Notes: a model not told the origin generated them from the sequence alone. A stretch of 64,000 bases of DNA from Nioella sp. MMSF_3534 (GCF_030732985.1 NZ_JASHJX010000008.1:1-64000), one strand, 5' to 3'. Positions 27,838-36,307 are shown, numbered from the stretch's first letter. Made by a program: numbers and translations.

Positions 27838-28872
27838 ATGGCTGCAAGTTATCTGGAAGCGTCGCTCGACCGTTTCGGTCCCGAGGCCCTGCGCGACGAC
27901 ACGATCGAGATCTGCATCAACCCCGACGGGCAGGTCTGGGGCGAGTTCCAGGGCGATCATTTCATGCGGGGCCTCGGCACGCCGCTCACCCAGACCGAGA
28001 TCAAGGACCTCGGCAATCAGATCGCCTCGGCCGCCTCGACGACGCTCAGCACCAAGAAACCCATCGCCTCGGTCTCGATCCTCTACCGGGATCGTCCGAT
28101 CCGGGCGCAGGTCATCCAGCCCCCCGCCGTCGAGGGCGGGTTCTCCATCTCGCTGCGGTTCTTTTCCTCCTTACCGCTGGAGGCCATCAAGCTTGGCTTC
28201 CTCTATGGCAAGGAGCGCAGCCTCGAAGGCCTGCGTCGCGAACGGAACGCCGCGCTCCGCGATGTGGTGGCCTCCGGCGACATCGATGCCGCCCTGCGCT
28301 TCTGCGTCGAGAACAAGCTCAACATGATCGTCTCGGGCGGCACCTCGACAGGCAAGACGGTCGCGGCGCGGAAGATCCTCTCCCTGATCCCGCCCGAAGA
28401 GCGGATCATTACCATCGAGGAGGCGGCAGAACTGCGCCCCGAGCAGCCGAATACCGTGACGCTGATTGCGGATCGGGATACCGAGGCCCGCAGCGCCGAT
28501 GTGCTTCTGGCTTCGACCCTGCGCATGAGGCCCGACCGGATCGTGCTGGGCGAGGTCCGGGGCCGCGAGGCCATGACCTTCCTCGAGGCGATCAACACCG
28601 GGCATGGCGGCTCGCTCACCACGCTCCATGCCGAGACCCCGCAACTGGCCGTCCGCCGTCTCGCCATAGCCGCGCTCAAAACCGATGTGCCGATGACCTA
28701 TGCCGACATGGTCGACTATATTGAGGGCTCGATCGACGTGATCATTCAGGCAGGCCGCCATGACGGTGCCCGCGGCATCACCGAGTTCTTCCTGCCAGGG
28801 CAGGCGAAGCATCCAGATCAATACACTGCCGGAACCGGGGTCACAAAGCGCCCAACGGTCGCGGCCGAATGA
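27838..28872 (+). CDS. virB11: VirB11 traffic ATPase
   Basis: 344 aa. Walker A VSGGTSTGKTVAARK (about residue 166), the Asp/Glu box ITIEEAAELRP, Walker B-type RMRPDRIVLGEVRG, and the His box NTGHGGSLTTLHAET are all present. It forms a hexamer on the cytosolic side and switches the system between pilus assembly and DNA transfer. The start lies 1 bp after the virB10 stop. Confidence 0.95.
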   Translation: MAASYLEASLDRFGPEALRDDTIEICINPDGQVWGEFQGDHFMRGLGTPLTQTEIKDLGNQIASAASTTLSTKKPIASVSILYRDRPIRAQVIQPPAVEGGFSISLRFFSSLPLEAIKLGFLYGKERSLEGLRRERNAALRDVVASGDIDAALRFCVENKLNMIVSGGTSTGKTVAARKILSLIPPEERIITIEEAAELRPEQPNTVTLIADRDTEARSADVLLASTLRMRPDRIVLGEVRGREAMTFLEAINTGHGGSLTTLHAETPQLAVRRLAIAALKTDVPMTYADMVDYIEGSIDVIIQAGRHDGARGITEFFLPGQAKHPDQYTAGTGVTKRPTVAAE

Positions 28873-28892
28873 AGAATCGAAAGGAAACCTCC

Positions 28893-29312
28893 ATGCGCCA
28901 TACCATCCTCGCCGCAGCTGTCACCCTGCTGGCCGTTCCCCTCACGGCCCAGACCGCGCCGCAGGTCACGAACGATCTCACCGTGACCATCGCGCCCCAG
29001 CAATACCGGATCTGCAACGACCGGCCCGCTCGCCCGAACTGGATGGACGAGATTCACCCGCGCGAGGCCTACAAGGCGCTGACGTTGATGGATCTGTACG
29101 AACTGCGCGCATGGGAACAGATCGTCGATACGGGCAACTGCGGCTGCGAAGTCCGCTTCCCGGAATGGGAAGTAGCCTTCGCCGAGTACGAGGAACGGTT
29201 CGCAACAAGCACGCCGGCCGAGCATACTCAAGCGAGGCTGGCCATTCGTAACGAGCAGAACCAGATTGCCCGCGACGTCCAGGATATCTGCGAAGCGCAA
29301 GGCAACTGGTAA
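28893..29312 (+). CDS. Exported Cys-containing protein of the T4SS operon
   Basis: 139 aa from the ATG preceded by AAAGGAAACCTCC; a longer start at 28869 overlaps the virB11 stop but lacks this site. The signal peptide ends VPLTA-QT. The mature part is acidic with three Cys pairs or singles (RICNDRP, GNCGCEVRF, DICEAQGNW). A TrbM-like or pilus-accessory role is possible but not shown. It sits between virB11 and virB6 and its TAA shares a base with the virB6 ATG. Confidence 0.7.
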   Translation: MRHTILAAAVTLLAVPLTAQTAPQVTNDLTVTIAPQQYRICNDRPARPNWMDEIHPREAYKALTLMDLYELRAWEQIVDTGNCGCEVRFPEWEVAFAEYEERFATSTPAEHTQARLAIRNEQNQIARDVQDICEAQGNW

Positions 29313-30337
29313 TGAGCGTCGTCAGCTGGATGGTCGAAACCGCTGACGGTTTCCTTGTCGATGCAGCCGAGTCCCAGTTCGGGGCTGTGGCCAGCAATAC
29401 CGGCACGATCGTCCTGCTGATGGTCACGCTCTCGCTGATCGGCGTCTGCATCAACATGGCCTTCCAGTTCCGAAGCATGGATGGGGCCAGTTTCTTCTGG
29501 TACCTGATCAAGCTGATGTTGATAGGGCTCTTCGCCTTCAACTGGGCCAACTTCAACGCGGTCGCCAATGCCGTGGTCGGAGGCCTCGACTATGTCGCCG
29601 GCGCGCTGGTGTCGTCTGTCGGTGGAGGTGGCGCAGGCGCAACCCATTTCGCGGGAGAGTTCGACAACCTGATTGAGCGCTTCGCGACATATTTGAACGC
29701 GATCGGCAGTAATCTGAACTGGATGACGGGCGCGATCCTCGGCGGCATCGGCCTGGTGCTCCTGAGCCTCCTTGGCTTCATGACTGGCATTGTCCTCATT
29801 TTCGCCAAGATGATGCTGACCCTGATGCTTGGCCTTGCGCCGATCATGATTGCGCTGTCGCTCTTCGATGCGACCAAGGATTTCTTCCACAGATGGGTCT
29901 CGACGACGATCAGCTACGCCTTCTACCCCATCGTCATCGCCGCCATGTTCTCGACCGTCGTCGGCATGGCGAATTCGCTTCTCGCGCAGCTAGGTGATCC
30001 GAACTCGGCAACCAACATCGGATCACTGGTGCCGTTCTTCGTCATGGTGTTCCTGGCCAAGGGGTTTGTGGCAGCAACACCCCTGATCGTGCGTGGCATC
30101 TCGGGAAACCTGATGGTGGTGGCCGCGCCCGCAGTTGTTGCAGGATCGACCGGGATGATGCGGGGGATCTTCAATACCGACGGCGTTAAGGGCAGGGCGC
30201 GGATCGGGGCACTTGCGACGGGTGAAGCGATCGGGCGCGGGGCAGTGCACGCTCCTGCCGCTGTGCGAAGCGCCGCGGCAACGGCAAGCGCGCAGGTGGT
30301 ACGGATGGCCGAGAGGTCGAAGCGGTTGGGGCAATGA
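29312..30337 (+). CDS. virB6: VirB6/TrbL-like polytopic membrane protein
   Basis: 341 aa with about six hydrophobic helices (IVLLMVTLSLIGVCINMAF; LIKLMLIGLFAFNWANF; ILGGIGLVLLSLLGFMTGIV; MMLTLMLGLAPIMIALSLF, then two more) and a central periplasmic loop. LAPIMIALSLFDATKDFFHRW is the conserved VirB6/TrbL segment. It forms the inner-membrane passage for DNA. It is the last gene of the virB operon; the remaining essential genes (virD4, relaxase) lie beyond a cargo segment. Confidence 0.92.
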   Translation: MSVVSWMVETADGFLVDAAESQFGAVASNTGTIVLLMVTLSLIGVCINMAFQFRSMDGASFFWYLIKLMLIGLFAFNWANFNAVANAVVGGLDYVAGALVSSVGGGGAGATHFAGEFDNLIERFATYLNAIGSNLNWMTGAILGGIGLVLLSLLGFMTGIVLIFAKMMLTLMLGLAPIMIALSLFDATKDFFHRWVSTTISYAFYPIVIAAMFSTVVGMANSLLAQLGDPNSATNIGSLVPFFVMVFLAKGFVAATPLIVRGISGNLMVVAAPAVVAGSTGMMRGIFNTDGVKGRARIGALATGEAIGRGAVHAPAAVRSAAATASAQVVRMAERSKRLGQ

Positions 30338-30642
30338 GGGCCTCCGGCCCACAGATGATTTCCTCAACTAGGACCGGAAAAACACATCACTGACTTCCTC
30401 ACCAGGTGTCGGCGGAAATGCGCGCTGCTCGCCCCAAAAAAGTTTCTTTTAGTCTCTTTTTAACGGGGGCACGTATCTTGCAACACAAAAAGCGCGCAAA
30501 CATGAGCTTAGGCTGCCGGCCGCCAACAGTCGTGTCGGCACTGAGTTCAGAGATCGAAGCGGCGGGGGCAGAGCAGAATGCTTGGGGTGTCTCGAAAATG
30601 AGACAGTAAATAACTAGGCATCAGACTAGAGAAGTATTCAAT
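30338..30642. other. 305-bp junction between virB6 and the cargo segment
   Basis: No supported gene. Base composition changes from GC-rich to AT-rich here, marking the left side of inserted cargo. The promoter for the TolC-like gene should lie near its right end. Confidence 0.5.
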
Positions 30643-32016
30643 ATGCCGGACTACAATCACAGCAGAGTTGTGCGCGCCAGCGCGCTGGCAATTGTGATCA
30701 CCATGTCCGCTTGCTCGAACACTACCCTTTTCTCTGGAAGGCAAAACGTAGAGCTGCTCGATCGTGAAAGTGCCCCTGCGCCTTCGCTTCAGGAGGGTCT
30801 ACTTCACGAAGACAACCCACCGTCAGGAATTCTCGAAGGCAGCTCACTATGGGATCTGGCTACTATTATTGATTCGGCCGCGATAGAGCGATCCGCTGCC
30901 TTACATGATGTACAGGCTGCAAGGGCTAACCTCGCAGCCACTAGATTTGAACGCTACCCGCAGATAAGGCCTTCTGCGTCAGTTCCTTTGACGGGCAGCG
31001 GTCAGCCACAGGCTGGGCTTTATGTCGATCAGTTGCTATGGGATGGTGGCAGAACCAGAGCTCAAATTGGGATTGCAGAACTCGATCTGTTCGAGGCGGA
31101 GACTTCTGCTTTTATCGAAAGGAATGACTTTTTAATAGATGGACTGTTCCACGTTTCTGATTATCTTCGGCTACAGGCTAGGCTTGATGTTAACAGAACC
31201 TACGAATTTGAACTCGTAAGGCTCATGAATATTGTTGAAGATCGTGTCGACGGTGACGTTTCAGATAGAGGTGAATACCTAAGATTGAACGCGATGCTTC
31301 AAGGAGTGCGAAGGCAGTTAGCATCCGATAGAGCCCTTCTGACGCAAGCCGAAAGTGAATTGAACCGAATAACTGGAACTTCAAGCTGGACTCAGGAGAT
31401 TCCTTCACATTCGGAAGTTGCTGAAATGTGCAGAGTTGTTGGTAGAGATGGGCATTCCTTGGATGTCGTTCAGGCCCAGATAAATGCGCAAAGGGCTGAA
31501 CTCCAACAGGCTGCTACTGCATCTCGAAGAGTTCCGCGCTTGGTGGCAGAAGCAGGCACTGCATATTCAGCAACTGGGCTTTCCGAACCTACTTTTGGAA
31601 TCCGATTGGACGCCAGTGATCTCTTGGGATTCGGAAGAAGGCATATCATGAGCGCATCTGAATCAAATGTTTCAGCAAGTAGAAGAAATGTTGCCATCTC
31701 TGAAATTGAAGCCGATGCTCGGCTTGAAGCATGGCTCTCTGAGCATAACGCAAGAACTGTTGAAATTCGCCAATTAGAAGAGATTCACGAAAACAACCGC
31801 GAAACAATAGAACTATATCTGGAACAAGTCGAAGCAGGTGTCATTCAAGTATCTGACGGAATAGACTTTTACAGGGAGCAAGTGGAAACGCAGATCTCTC
31901 TTATAGAAGCACGAATGCACCAGTTTAATACTTGCTTGCAGATATCGTGGATGCAAGGCAGGCTTCTTTCCGCCCACATTGAACTGATGCCGTCAGATCT
32001 ACTGACTTCGGATTGA
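30643..32016 (+). CDS. TolC-family outer-membrane lipoprotein for type I secretion
   Basis: 457 aa. The signal ends at MSAC with the lipid Cys at about residue 24. Two repeated helical hairpin regions typical of TolC follow, with ARANLAATRFERYPQIRPSA and YVDQLLWDGGRTRAQIGIAE in the first half and TVEIRQLEEIHENNRETIEL with QVEAGVIQVSDGIDFYREQV in the second. It forms the exit duct. The stop overlaps the HlyD gene, so the two work together. AT-rich like the transporter at 2294. Its substrate could be the adhesin or the small Gly-rich peptide at 33564. Confidence 0.85.
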   Translation: MPDYNHSRVVRASALAIVITMSACSNTTLFSGRQNVELLDRESAPAPSLQEGLLHEDNPPSGILEGSSLWDLATIIDSAAIERSAALHDVQAARANLAATRFERYPQIRPSASVPLTGSGQPQAGLYVDQLLWDGGRTRAQIGIAELDLFEAETSAFIERNDFLIDGLFHVSDYLRLQARLDVNRTYEFELVRLMNIVEDRVDGDVSDRGEYLRLNAMLQGVRRQLASDRALLTQAESELNRITGTSSWTQEIPSHSEVAEMCRVVGRDGHSLDVVQAQINAQRAELQQAATASRRVPRLVAEAGTAYSATGLSEPTFGIRLDASDLLGFGRRHIMSASESNVSASRRNVAISEIEADARLEAWLSEHNARTVEIRQLEEIHENNRETIELYLEQVEAGVIQVSDGIDFYREQVETQISLIEARMHQFNTCLQISWMQGRLLSAHIELMPSDLLTSD

Positions 32017-32027
32017 AAGAAGTGTTT

Positions 32028-33227
32028 ATGAGTCGAGAAAGCGCCGCGCTACGGGAAACCCGTATTCTACTCAGAAAGGATAGCAACGGCGCGCTCAACA
32101 GATCATCTATCTGGATTGTATCAGCAATCATTTTTGTTTTTTGCATCTGGGCCTCTTATGCTCCGCTTGACGTAATTGTTCGCGCGGAGGGTAGGGTTGT
32201 ATCATCAACCAGCACACAGATTGTCCAGAACCTGGAAGGCGGCATTGTAGATCAAGTCTTTGTAAATGAAGGGGATGTGGTGGACCGCGGTCAAGTAGTG
32301 GTTCAAATGAGTGAAACAGAGTTTCGCAGTGCGTATGATGAGCTTCTCCAACAAAGTATTTCGCTGCGCCTGAGATTGTCACGCCTACAAGCCGAAGGAA
32401 GCCCTGGCGAAGGCTTCCACCCAGACGAAACTCTCATTGAACTTGCGCCCAACTTTGCCAGACTTGAAGAAGAACTATTCTTGGCTCGAAGGAACGAGTA
32501 CGAACAGACAGTTGAAAACCTCTCGGAAGCATTGCGCCTTCGTTTGGAGGAAGTTTCGATCTTAGAGCCGATGGTTGATAGAGGCGCGGTGCCGAGAATA
32601 GACTTGGTGCGTGTGCAACAAGCTGCTCTGGACGCGCAAGCCCGCCTAGATACGTTCATACATGAATTTGAAGTTTCACGCGCAGAAGAAATGTCTGACG
32701 TACTAGTCCAGCTTAGCCAAGTTGAGCAGCAGATGCGTAACAGGGAGGATCAACTTGAAAGAACCAGCGTTCGGTCCCCGATTCGGGGGGTTATTAATTC
32801 CGTTGAGATTTCAACAATTGGTGGCGTTGTTGGGCCTGGGGATCCCCTAGTGGAAATTATTCCCCTCGGGGAGGATCTTCGGATAGATGGTCGAATTTCA
32901 CCCAGAGATATTGGATTTGTGTTTGTCGGAATGAGTGCGACCGTCAGACTGACTGCTTTTGATTATGCAATTTATGGAACTCTATCCGGTACCGTTGTGC
33001 ATGTTGGGGCCGATACTGTTGTTGATCAGCATTCCAGAAATGATAACCCATATTATGAAGTCATTGTTGAGTTGGATTCTGAGTCATTATTTGGACCAGA
33101 TGGAGAAGAAGTCCTAATCCGGCCCGGAATGCTATCGGAGGTTGAGCTCGAGGCTGGAGAGAGAAGTGTGCTCTCCTATATCCTCAAGCCATTGTTTAGA
33201 GCAACGGATGCGTTTTCAGAGCGGTAG
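32028..33227 (+). CDS. HlyD-family periplasmic adaptor for type I secretion
   Basis: 399 aa from the ATG at 32028; an in-frame TTG at 32013 overlaps the TolC stop. One membrane helix (WIVSAIIFVFCIWASYA), the lipoyl half-motif RVVSSTSTQIVQNLEGGIVD and FVNEGDVVDRGQVVVQM, a long coiled-coil hairpin (about 110-235), the second lipoyl half RTSVRSPIRGVINSV, and the barrel domain ending in VLIRPGMLSEVELEAG. It bridges an ABC exporter to the TolC-like protein. No ABC exporter gene is adjacent; the nearest is at 2294. Confidence 0.9.
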   Translation: MSRESAALRETRILLRKDSNGALNRSSIWIVSAIIFVFCIWASYAPLDVIVRAEGRVVSSTSTQIVQNLEGGIVDQVFVNEGDVVDRGQVVVQMSETEFRSAYDELLQQSISLRLRLSRLQAEGSPGEGFHPDETLIELAPNFARLEEELFLARRNEYEQTVENLSEALRLRLEEVSILEPMVDRGAVPRIDLVRVQQAALDAQARLDTFIHEFEVSRAEEMSDVLVQLSQVEQQMRNREDQLERTSVRSPIRGVINSVEISTIGGVVGPGDPLVEIIPLGEDLRIDGRISPRDIGFVFVGMSATVRLTAFDYAIYGTLSGTVVHVGADTVVDQHSRNDNPYYEVIVELDSESLFGPDGEEVLIRPGMLSEVELEAGERSVLSYILKPLFRATDAFSER

Positions 33228-33429
33228 CTTTCTTGAGTGTAGGTGTGGTGTTCGCCTGATCTTCAATGACTGGATTACGCCCTACGAACAACATTCGTTC
33301 TGTACTGAACGACATTACGCATCATGTTTTTCCAGACCTGATTGCCTCCAGCCTTCGAAGAAACTCAGATAGGTCTGTAAGGCGTGTCAATCGATGGACG
33401 GGGGTTAATGTCCGCAGGGTAAGCCGAGA

Positions 33430-33456
33430 TGCGTCTCTCATCCTGGGAGAGACGCA
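33430..33456 (+). repeat. Perfect 10-bp hairpin upstream of the microcin-like gene
   Basis: TGCGTCTCTC, 7-nt loop, GAGAGACGCA. It has no T-run, so it is more likely an RNA leader element or protein-binding site than a terminator. Confidence 0.7.
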
Positions 33457-33459
33457 GAT

Positions 33460-33490
33460 GGGTGGAGGGATGGTCGAGATCCCTCCACCC
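33460..33490 (+). repeat. Perfect 11-bp hairpin directly after the previous one
   Basis: GGGTGGAGGGA, 9-nt loop, TCCCTCCACCC. Two perfect stems within 61 bp suggest a structured leader for the gene at 33564. The rest of 33228-33563 shows nothing else I can support. Confidence 0.7.
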
Positions 33491-33563
33491 GAATGAGCCG
33501 CCGGAAGCGATGCCCGGCGAACAACAACAGCGGCAAGATAGGCGCAAAGCGAAGGGACAGAAC

Positions 33564-33869
33564 ATGTCTTTTTGTATCGAGAAGGAAATGACCGACCTCA
33601 ACAGCAAGTTCAGCTTTGGTGGGGGCGGTAGCAGCTCTATTGGCGGGGGAGGAAATCGGTGGGGCAACCTCGCTGAAACAACGTGCCTCGCAGTGTCTGG
33701 CGCGGCTGCTACCGCAATTGGCGCTGCTGCGGGTTCCGCTATTGCTCCTGGACCTGGTACTGCAATCGGTGGCGCAGCCGGTGGCGTCTATGGCGCCAGC
33801 GCTGGCTCAGTTGTTTGTGATGGACTGAACGGGGTGGATGACTATCCCGGCGGGATGAACATGTCCTAA
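33564..33869 (+). CDS. Candidate class II microcin/bacteriocin precursor
   Basis: 101 aa; AAGGGACAG precedes the ATG. Residues 1-20 or so (MSFCIEKEMTDLNSKFSFGG) resemble a double-glycine leader with the EM..L....GG pattern. Then comes a Gly/Ser stretch and a long Gly/Ala zipper (AATAIGAAAGSAIAPGPGTA, IGGAAGGVYGASAGSVV) able to insert in membranes as in colicin V-type microcins. Two Cys flank the zipper (TTCLAV, VVCDGL). It lies 336 bp after the HlyD gene and just before a tiny two-helix membrane protein, a bacteriocin/immunity layout. No C39 peptidase exporter is adjacent, and the ABC gene at 2294 has a dead C39 domain, so processing is unexplained. Known by analogy only. Confidence 0.6.
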   Translation: MSFCIEKEMTDLNSKFSFGGGGSSSIGGGGNRWGNLAETTCLAVSGAAATAIGAAAGSAIAPGPGTAIGGAAGGVYGASAGSVVCDGLNGVDDYPGGMNMS

Positions 33870-33875
33870 GATCTC

Positions 33876-33899
33876 CCCCCACGATAGCAAGCGTGGGGG
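33876..33899 (+). terminator. Hairpin between microcin-like gene and putative immunity gene
   Basis: CCCCCACG, 8-nt loop, CGTGGGGG with no strong T-run. It could dampen read-through or protect the upstream mRNA 3' end, giving unequal expression of the two genes. Confidence 0.6.
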
Positions 33900-33924
33900 A
33901 ATTCACTGAAATGGAGTATATCAG

Positions 33925-34089
33925 ATGAAATTCAAAGGACTACTGATCATCGCCGTGGCTACTATGGTAGCTGAGTTTGTATCGCTACTGCTGCTTGGAG
34001 ATCTGACGCTATGGCAAATTGGTGTTCTTGGCGGAGTCAGTGCAATCTTCGGTATGATCGTCGAGAGGCTCCTTCGGAGATTCATCTAG
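33925..34089 (+). CDS. Putative immunity protein, 54-aa two-helix membrane peptide
   Basis: ATGGAGTATATC upstream supplies a GGAG site 9 bases before the ATG. The product has two hydrophobic helices (LLIIAVATMVAEFVSLLLLG and LWQIGVLGGVSAIFGMIV) and a basic end ERLLRRFI. Microcin immunity proteins such as CvaI are likewise very small membrane proteins placed directly after the toxin. Function is inferred from position and topology; no sequence match is claimed. Confidence 0.5.
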   Translation: MKFKGLLIIAVATMVAEFVSLLLLGDLTLWQIGVLGGVSAIFGMIVERLLRRFI

Positions 34090-34179
34090 CCGCAATTGGT
34101 CTGGCCTGTGCCGCATGAGGGCCAATTGTTGGCAATATGATGCATGTCCAGTTTCATTGAATGCTAGCCGATTCAGAAA

Positions 34180-34440
34180 ATGAGCCGCTGGATACGAAAC
34201 CGGGCGAACCACAACAGCGGAAAGACAGCAGTGCTCTGCTCACTAAAACCTGGAGGGAAGTCGGGTTTCAGGCCACCTAGGCGCGTAAGTTACTTGCCGT
34301 ATCTTTTCTTCTGGGCCTTCTTGCTCGCCGGGTTGGGGCTTTCTGATGCTCGTTGGGCTGCCGAGGTAAGCGCCAAATGCGAAGCATCTGGGCTAGGGAA
34401 GATTGGACGAATAGATGAAAGACACTCTGTGTGCTACTGA
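34180..34440 (+). CDS. Possible small membrane protein
   Basis: 86 codons with one strong hydrophobic segment (YLPYLFFWAFLLAGLGLS) and a soluble Cys-containing tail. The ribosome-binding site is weak. Its first 50 bp repeat sequence found upstream of the microcin-like gene. It overlaps the next small frame by 26 bp. It may be an extra immunity or accessory gene, or spurious. Confidence 0.3.
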   Translation: MSRWIRNRANHNSGKTAVLCSLKPGGKSGFRPPRRVSYLPYLFFWAFLLAGLGLSDARWAAEVSAKCEASGLGKIGRIDERHSVCY

Positions 34441-34621
34441 GCGGGCTAAGGATTGTCCAGCAATTGATGTTCTTGATCACAGCCTAGGTAAGAAAGAGCA
34501 AGAAGCGCTGAACCTTCAGTGTGGGAGATCCGAAAATGTTGCAGGCTGGTGGGTTCTGCCGCTTGCCGTTCTTGGCATACTAACATGGTCAATCATCTTC
34601 TGGATCGTCATATGGCCTTAA
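34415..34621 (+). CDS. Possible small membrane protein with C-terminal helix
   Basis: 68 codons: soluble Cys-containing start (MKDTLCATERAKDCPA), then one hydrophobic helix (VLPLAVLGILTWSIIFWIVI). GGACGAATAG precedes the ATG. It lies in the microcin-like cargo block, so a bacteriocin accessory is possible. No family recognised. Confidence 0.35.
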   Translation: MKDTLCATERAKDCPAIDVLDHSLGKKEQEALNLQCGRSENVAGWWVLPLAVLGILTWSIIFWIVIWP

Positions 34622-34734
34622 GTCAGTCGCTGAGATAGCCACTCTGGACTCCAGTTTCCCAGAACCTTGATGGCGAATAGCTTCATGGGGTGCTCAGCTA
34701 GGAAGTGAGTCATTCATCAGGAGATGAATTCGCG

Positions 34735-36060
34735 ATGAGATCCTTTGGATTACTGGTTGTTGCAGTCTCCTGCCTTATCCCCGGCTATCTCTTCATAAGA
34801 CTCCCTGACATCACCGATCCCGTGGCGCTGTTCAGCCAGTATCTGGGCACGCTCGCGCTGATCCTCATGGCCTGGGCGCAGCTCATGGCAACCCGCGCAC
34901 CCAGCATCGAGGCGCTGATGGGCCCGATGGACCGGGTCTATGTGCTGCACAAATGGTCCGGCATCATTGCCATGACCGCGATCCTGCTGCATGATACGAT
35001 TGATGCCGACATGGACGGGATCGGCCGCGAAACCGCGCTGACCGAAATCGCCGAAACCCTGGGCGAGCTCAGCCTTTACGGGCTTCTGGTTCTGGTGGTG
35101 ATCTCCATCGCCACCTTCATCCCCTATCACCTGTGGAAATGGACCCATAAGGCCATGGGTGGCTTCTTCATCGCCGGGACCATTCATTACCTCTTCATCC
35201 TCAAGCCCTTCACCAATGGCTCCGCGCTCGGGCTTTATGTCGGCGCGATCTGCGCTGCGGGCGTGCTGGCCTATGCGGTCACGCTGCTGCCCACTGCCCT
35301 GCGACGGTCGACTGGGTATCAGGTCAGCAATCTCCGCAAAACCGGCGGCGCTACCGAGATTACAATGACCCCCACCGCCAAGCCCCTGCGCTTTGCCCCC
35401 GGCCAGTTCGCGGTCTTCACCTTCGGGTCGCGCGGCCTGACGGAACCGCACCCGTTTTCCCTCTCGGCCCCTCCGGCGGCGGACGGCTCCCTTCAGATCA
35501 CCGTGAAGGCGCTTGGCGATTTCACCCACCGACTGGGCCACGACCTGACACCGGGCACCCCGTTGCATGTGCAGGGGCCGTTCGGGCGGTTCCTGCGGCG
35601 CCCTCCCTCAGGATCGGCCGAAATCTGGGTCGCGGGTGGCATCGGCATCACCCCCTTCCTGGCCTGGGCCGAGGCGCTGCCCGATGACTTGCCCGACCGG
35701 GTCGCGCTCTTCTGGTGCGTCCGGTCCCGCTCTGCTGCCCCCCAGATCGAGCGGGTCGAGGCCGCAGCCAACCGCGTGGCCAACCTGACGCTCCATATCC
35801 TGTCTTCCGAGTCCGGCGACCGGCTGACCGCCGAGCGAATCGCGGCAACGGCGAATGGCCCCATCAAGCTCTGGTTCTGTGGCCCCGCCGGTCTGCGCCG
35901 GGCGCTGCAATCGGGCCTAGCCCGCCACGGGGTCAGCACCCGCGACATCCATTACGAAGAGTTCGAGTTCCGCACCGGCATCGGTCTCAAACGCCTGGCC
36001 CGATTTCTCTTAGCTAGACAATGCGCGCCAAACTCACGGATAGCCAAAACAAGAAGGTGA
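34735..36060 (+). CDS. Ferric-reductase-like transmembrane ferredoxin/NAD reductase
   Basis: 441 aa from the ATG at 34735. Residues 1-200 form a ferric-reductase-type heme membrane domain with His-bearing helices (YVLHKWSGIIAMTAILLHDT; GGFFIAGTIHYLFIL). Residues 210-430 are an FAD/NAD module: FAPGQFAVFTF, EPHPFSLSAPP for FAD, VQGPFGRF, VAGGIGITPFLAWA for nucleotide, KLWFCGPAGLRRAL, and HYEEFEFRTGIG. It should move electrons from NAD(P)H through heme across the membrane. The last 15 or so residues after RLARFLL look atypical, so the extreme 3' end may be rearranged. High-GC, unlike the cargo just upstream. Confidence 0.8.
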   Translation: MRSFGLLVVAVSCLIPGYLFIRLPDITDPVALFSQYLGTLALILMAWAQLMATRAPSIEALMGPMDRVYVLHKWSGIIAMTAILLHDTIDADMDGIGRETALTEIAETLGELSLYGLLVLVVISIATFIPYHLWKWTHKAMGGFFIAGTIHYLFILKPFTNGSALGLYVGAICAAGVLAYAVTLLPTALRRSTGYQVSNLRKTGGATEITMTPTAKPLRFAPGQFAVFTFGSRGLTEPHPFSLSAPPAADGSLQITVKALGDFTHRLGHDLTPGTPLHVQGPFGRFLRRPPSGSAEIWVAGGIGITPFLAWAEALPDDLPDRVALFWCVRSRSAAPQIERVEAAANRVANLTLHILSSESGDRLTAERIAATANGPIKLWFCGPAGLRRALQSGLARHGVSTRDIHYEEFEFRTGIGLKRLARFLLARQCAPNSRIAKTRR

Positions 36061-36147
36061 TGATTGCGGAAAGGTTTGTCAAATTGATCCACTACAGCGG
36101 TTCGCTCGGATAGGGCATGGCATAGCTCTGCTTTCTAGCTGCCTGCC

Positions 36148-36178
36148 CTCCTGAGGCCTAGCTTTGAGGCCTCAGGAG
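36148..36178. terminator. Perfect 12-bp hairpin after the reductase gene
   Basis: CTCCTGAGGCCT, loop AGCTTTG, AGGCCTCAGGAG, then TTGTT. Probably terminates rightward transcription and, being symmetric, may also act leftward. Confidence 0.65.
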
Positions 36179-36218
36179 TTGTTCACACAGCTCGGGGTGG
36201 GTCCCCGCCTAGGCATTA

Positions 36219-36298
36219 GCGCCTGTATCTGTCAGGTCGCAAAAGCCATCAGAAAAAGGCGACTCCTGTGACCTGAAAGATACAGGCGCGAACAATTT
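36219..36298. terminator. Long-armed inverted repeat at the virD4 3' side
   Basis: GCGCCTGTATCT (36219-36230) pairs with AGATACAGGCGC (36278-36289). Just inside, TCAGGTC pairs with GACCTGA, giving a stem of about 20 bp with one mismatch. TTTTT follows at 36296. It may be a terminator between converging units or a boundary of the cargo insertion. Confidence 0.55.
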
Positions 36299-36307
36299 TT
36301 CGACCGA

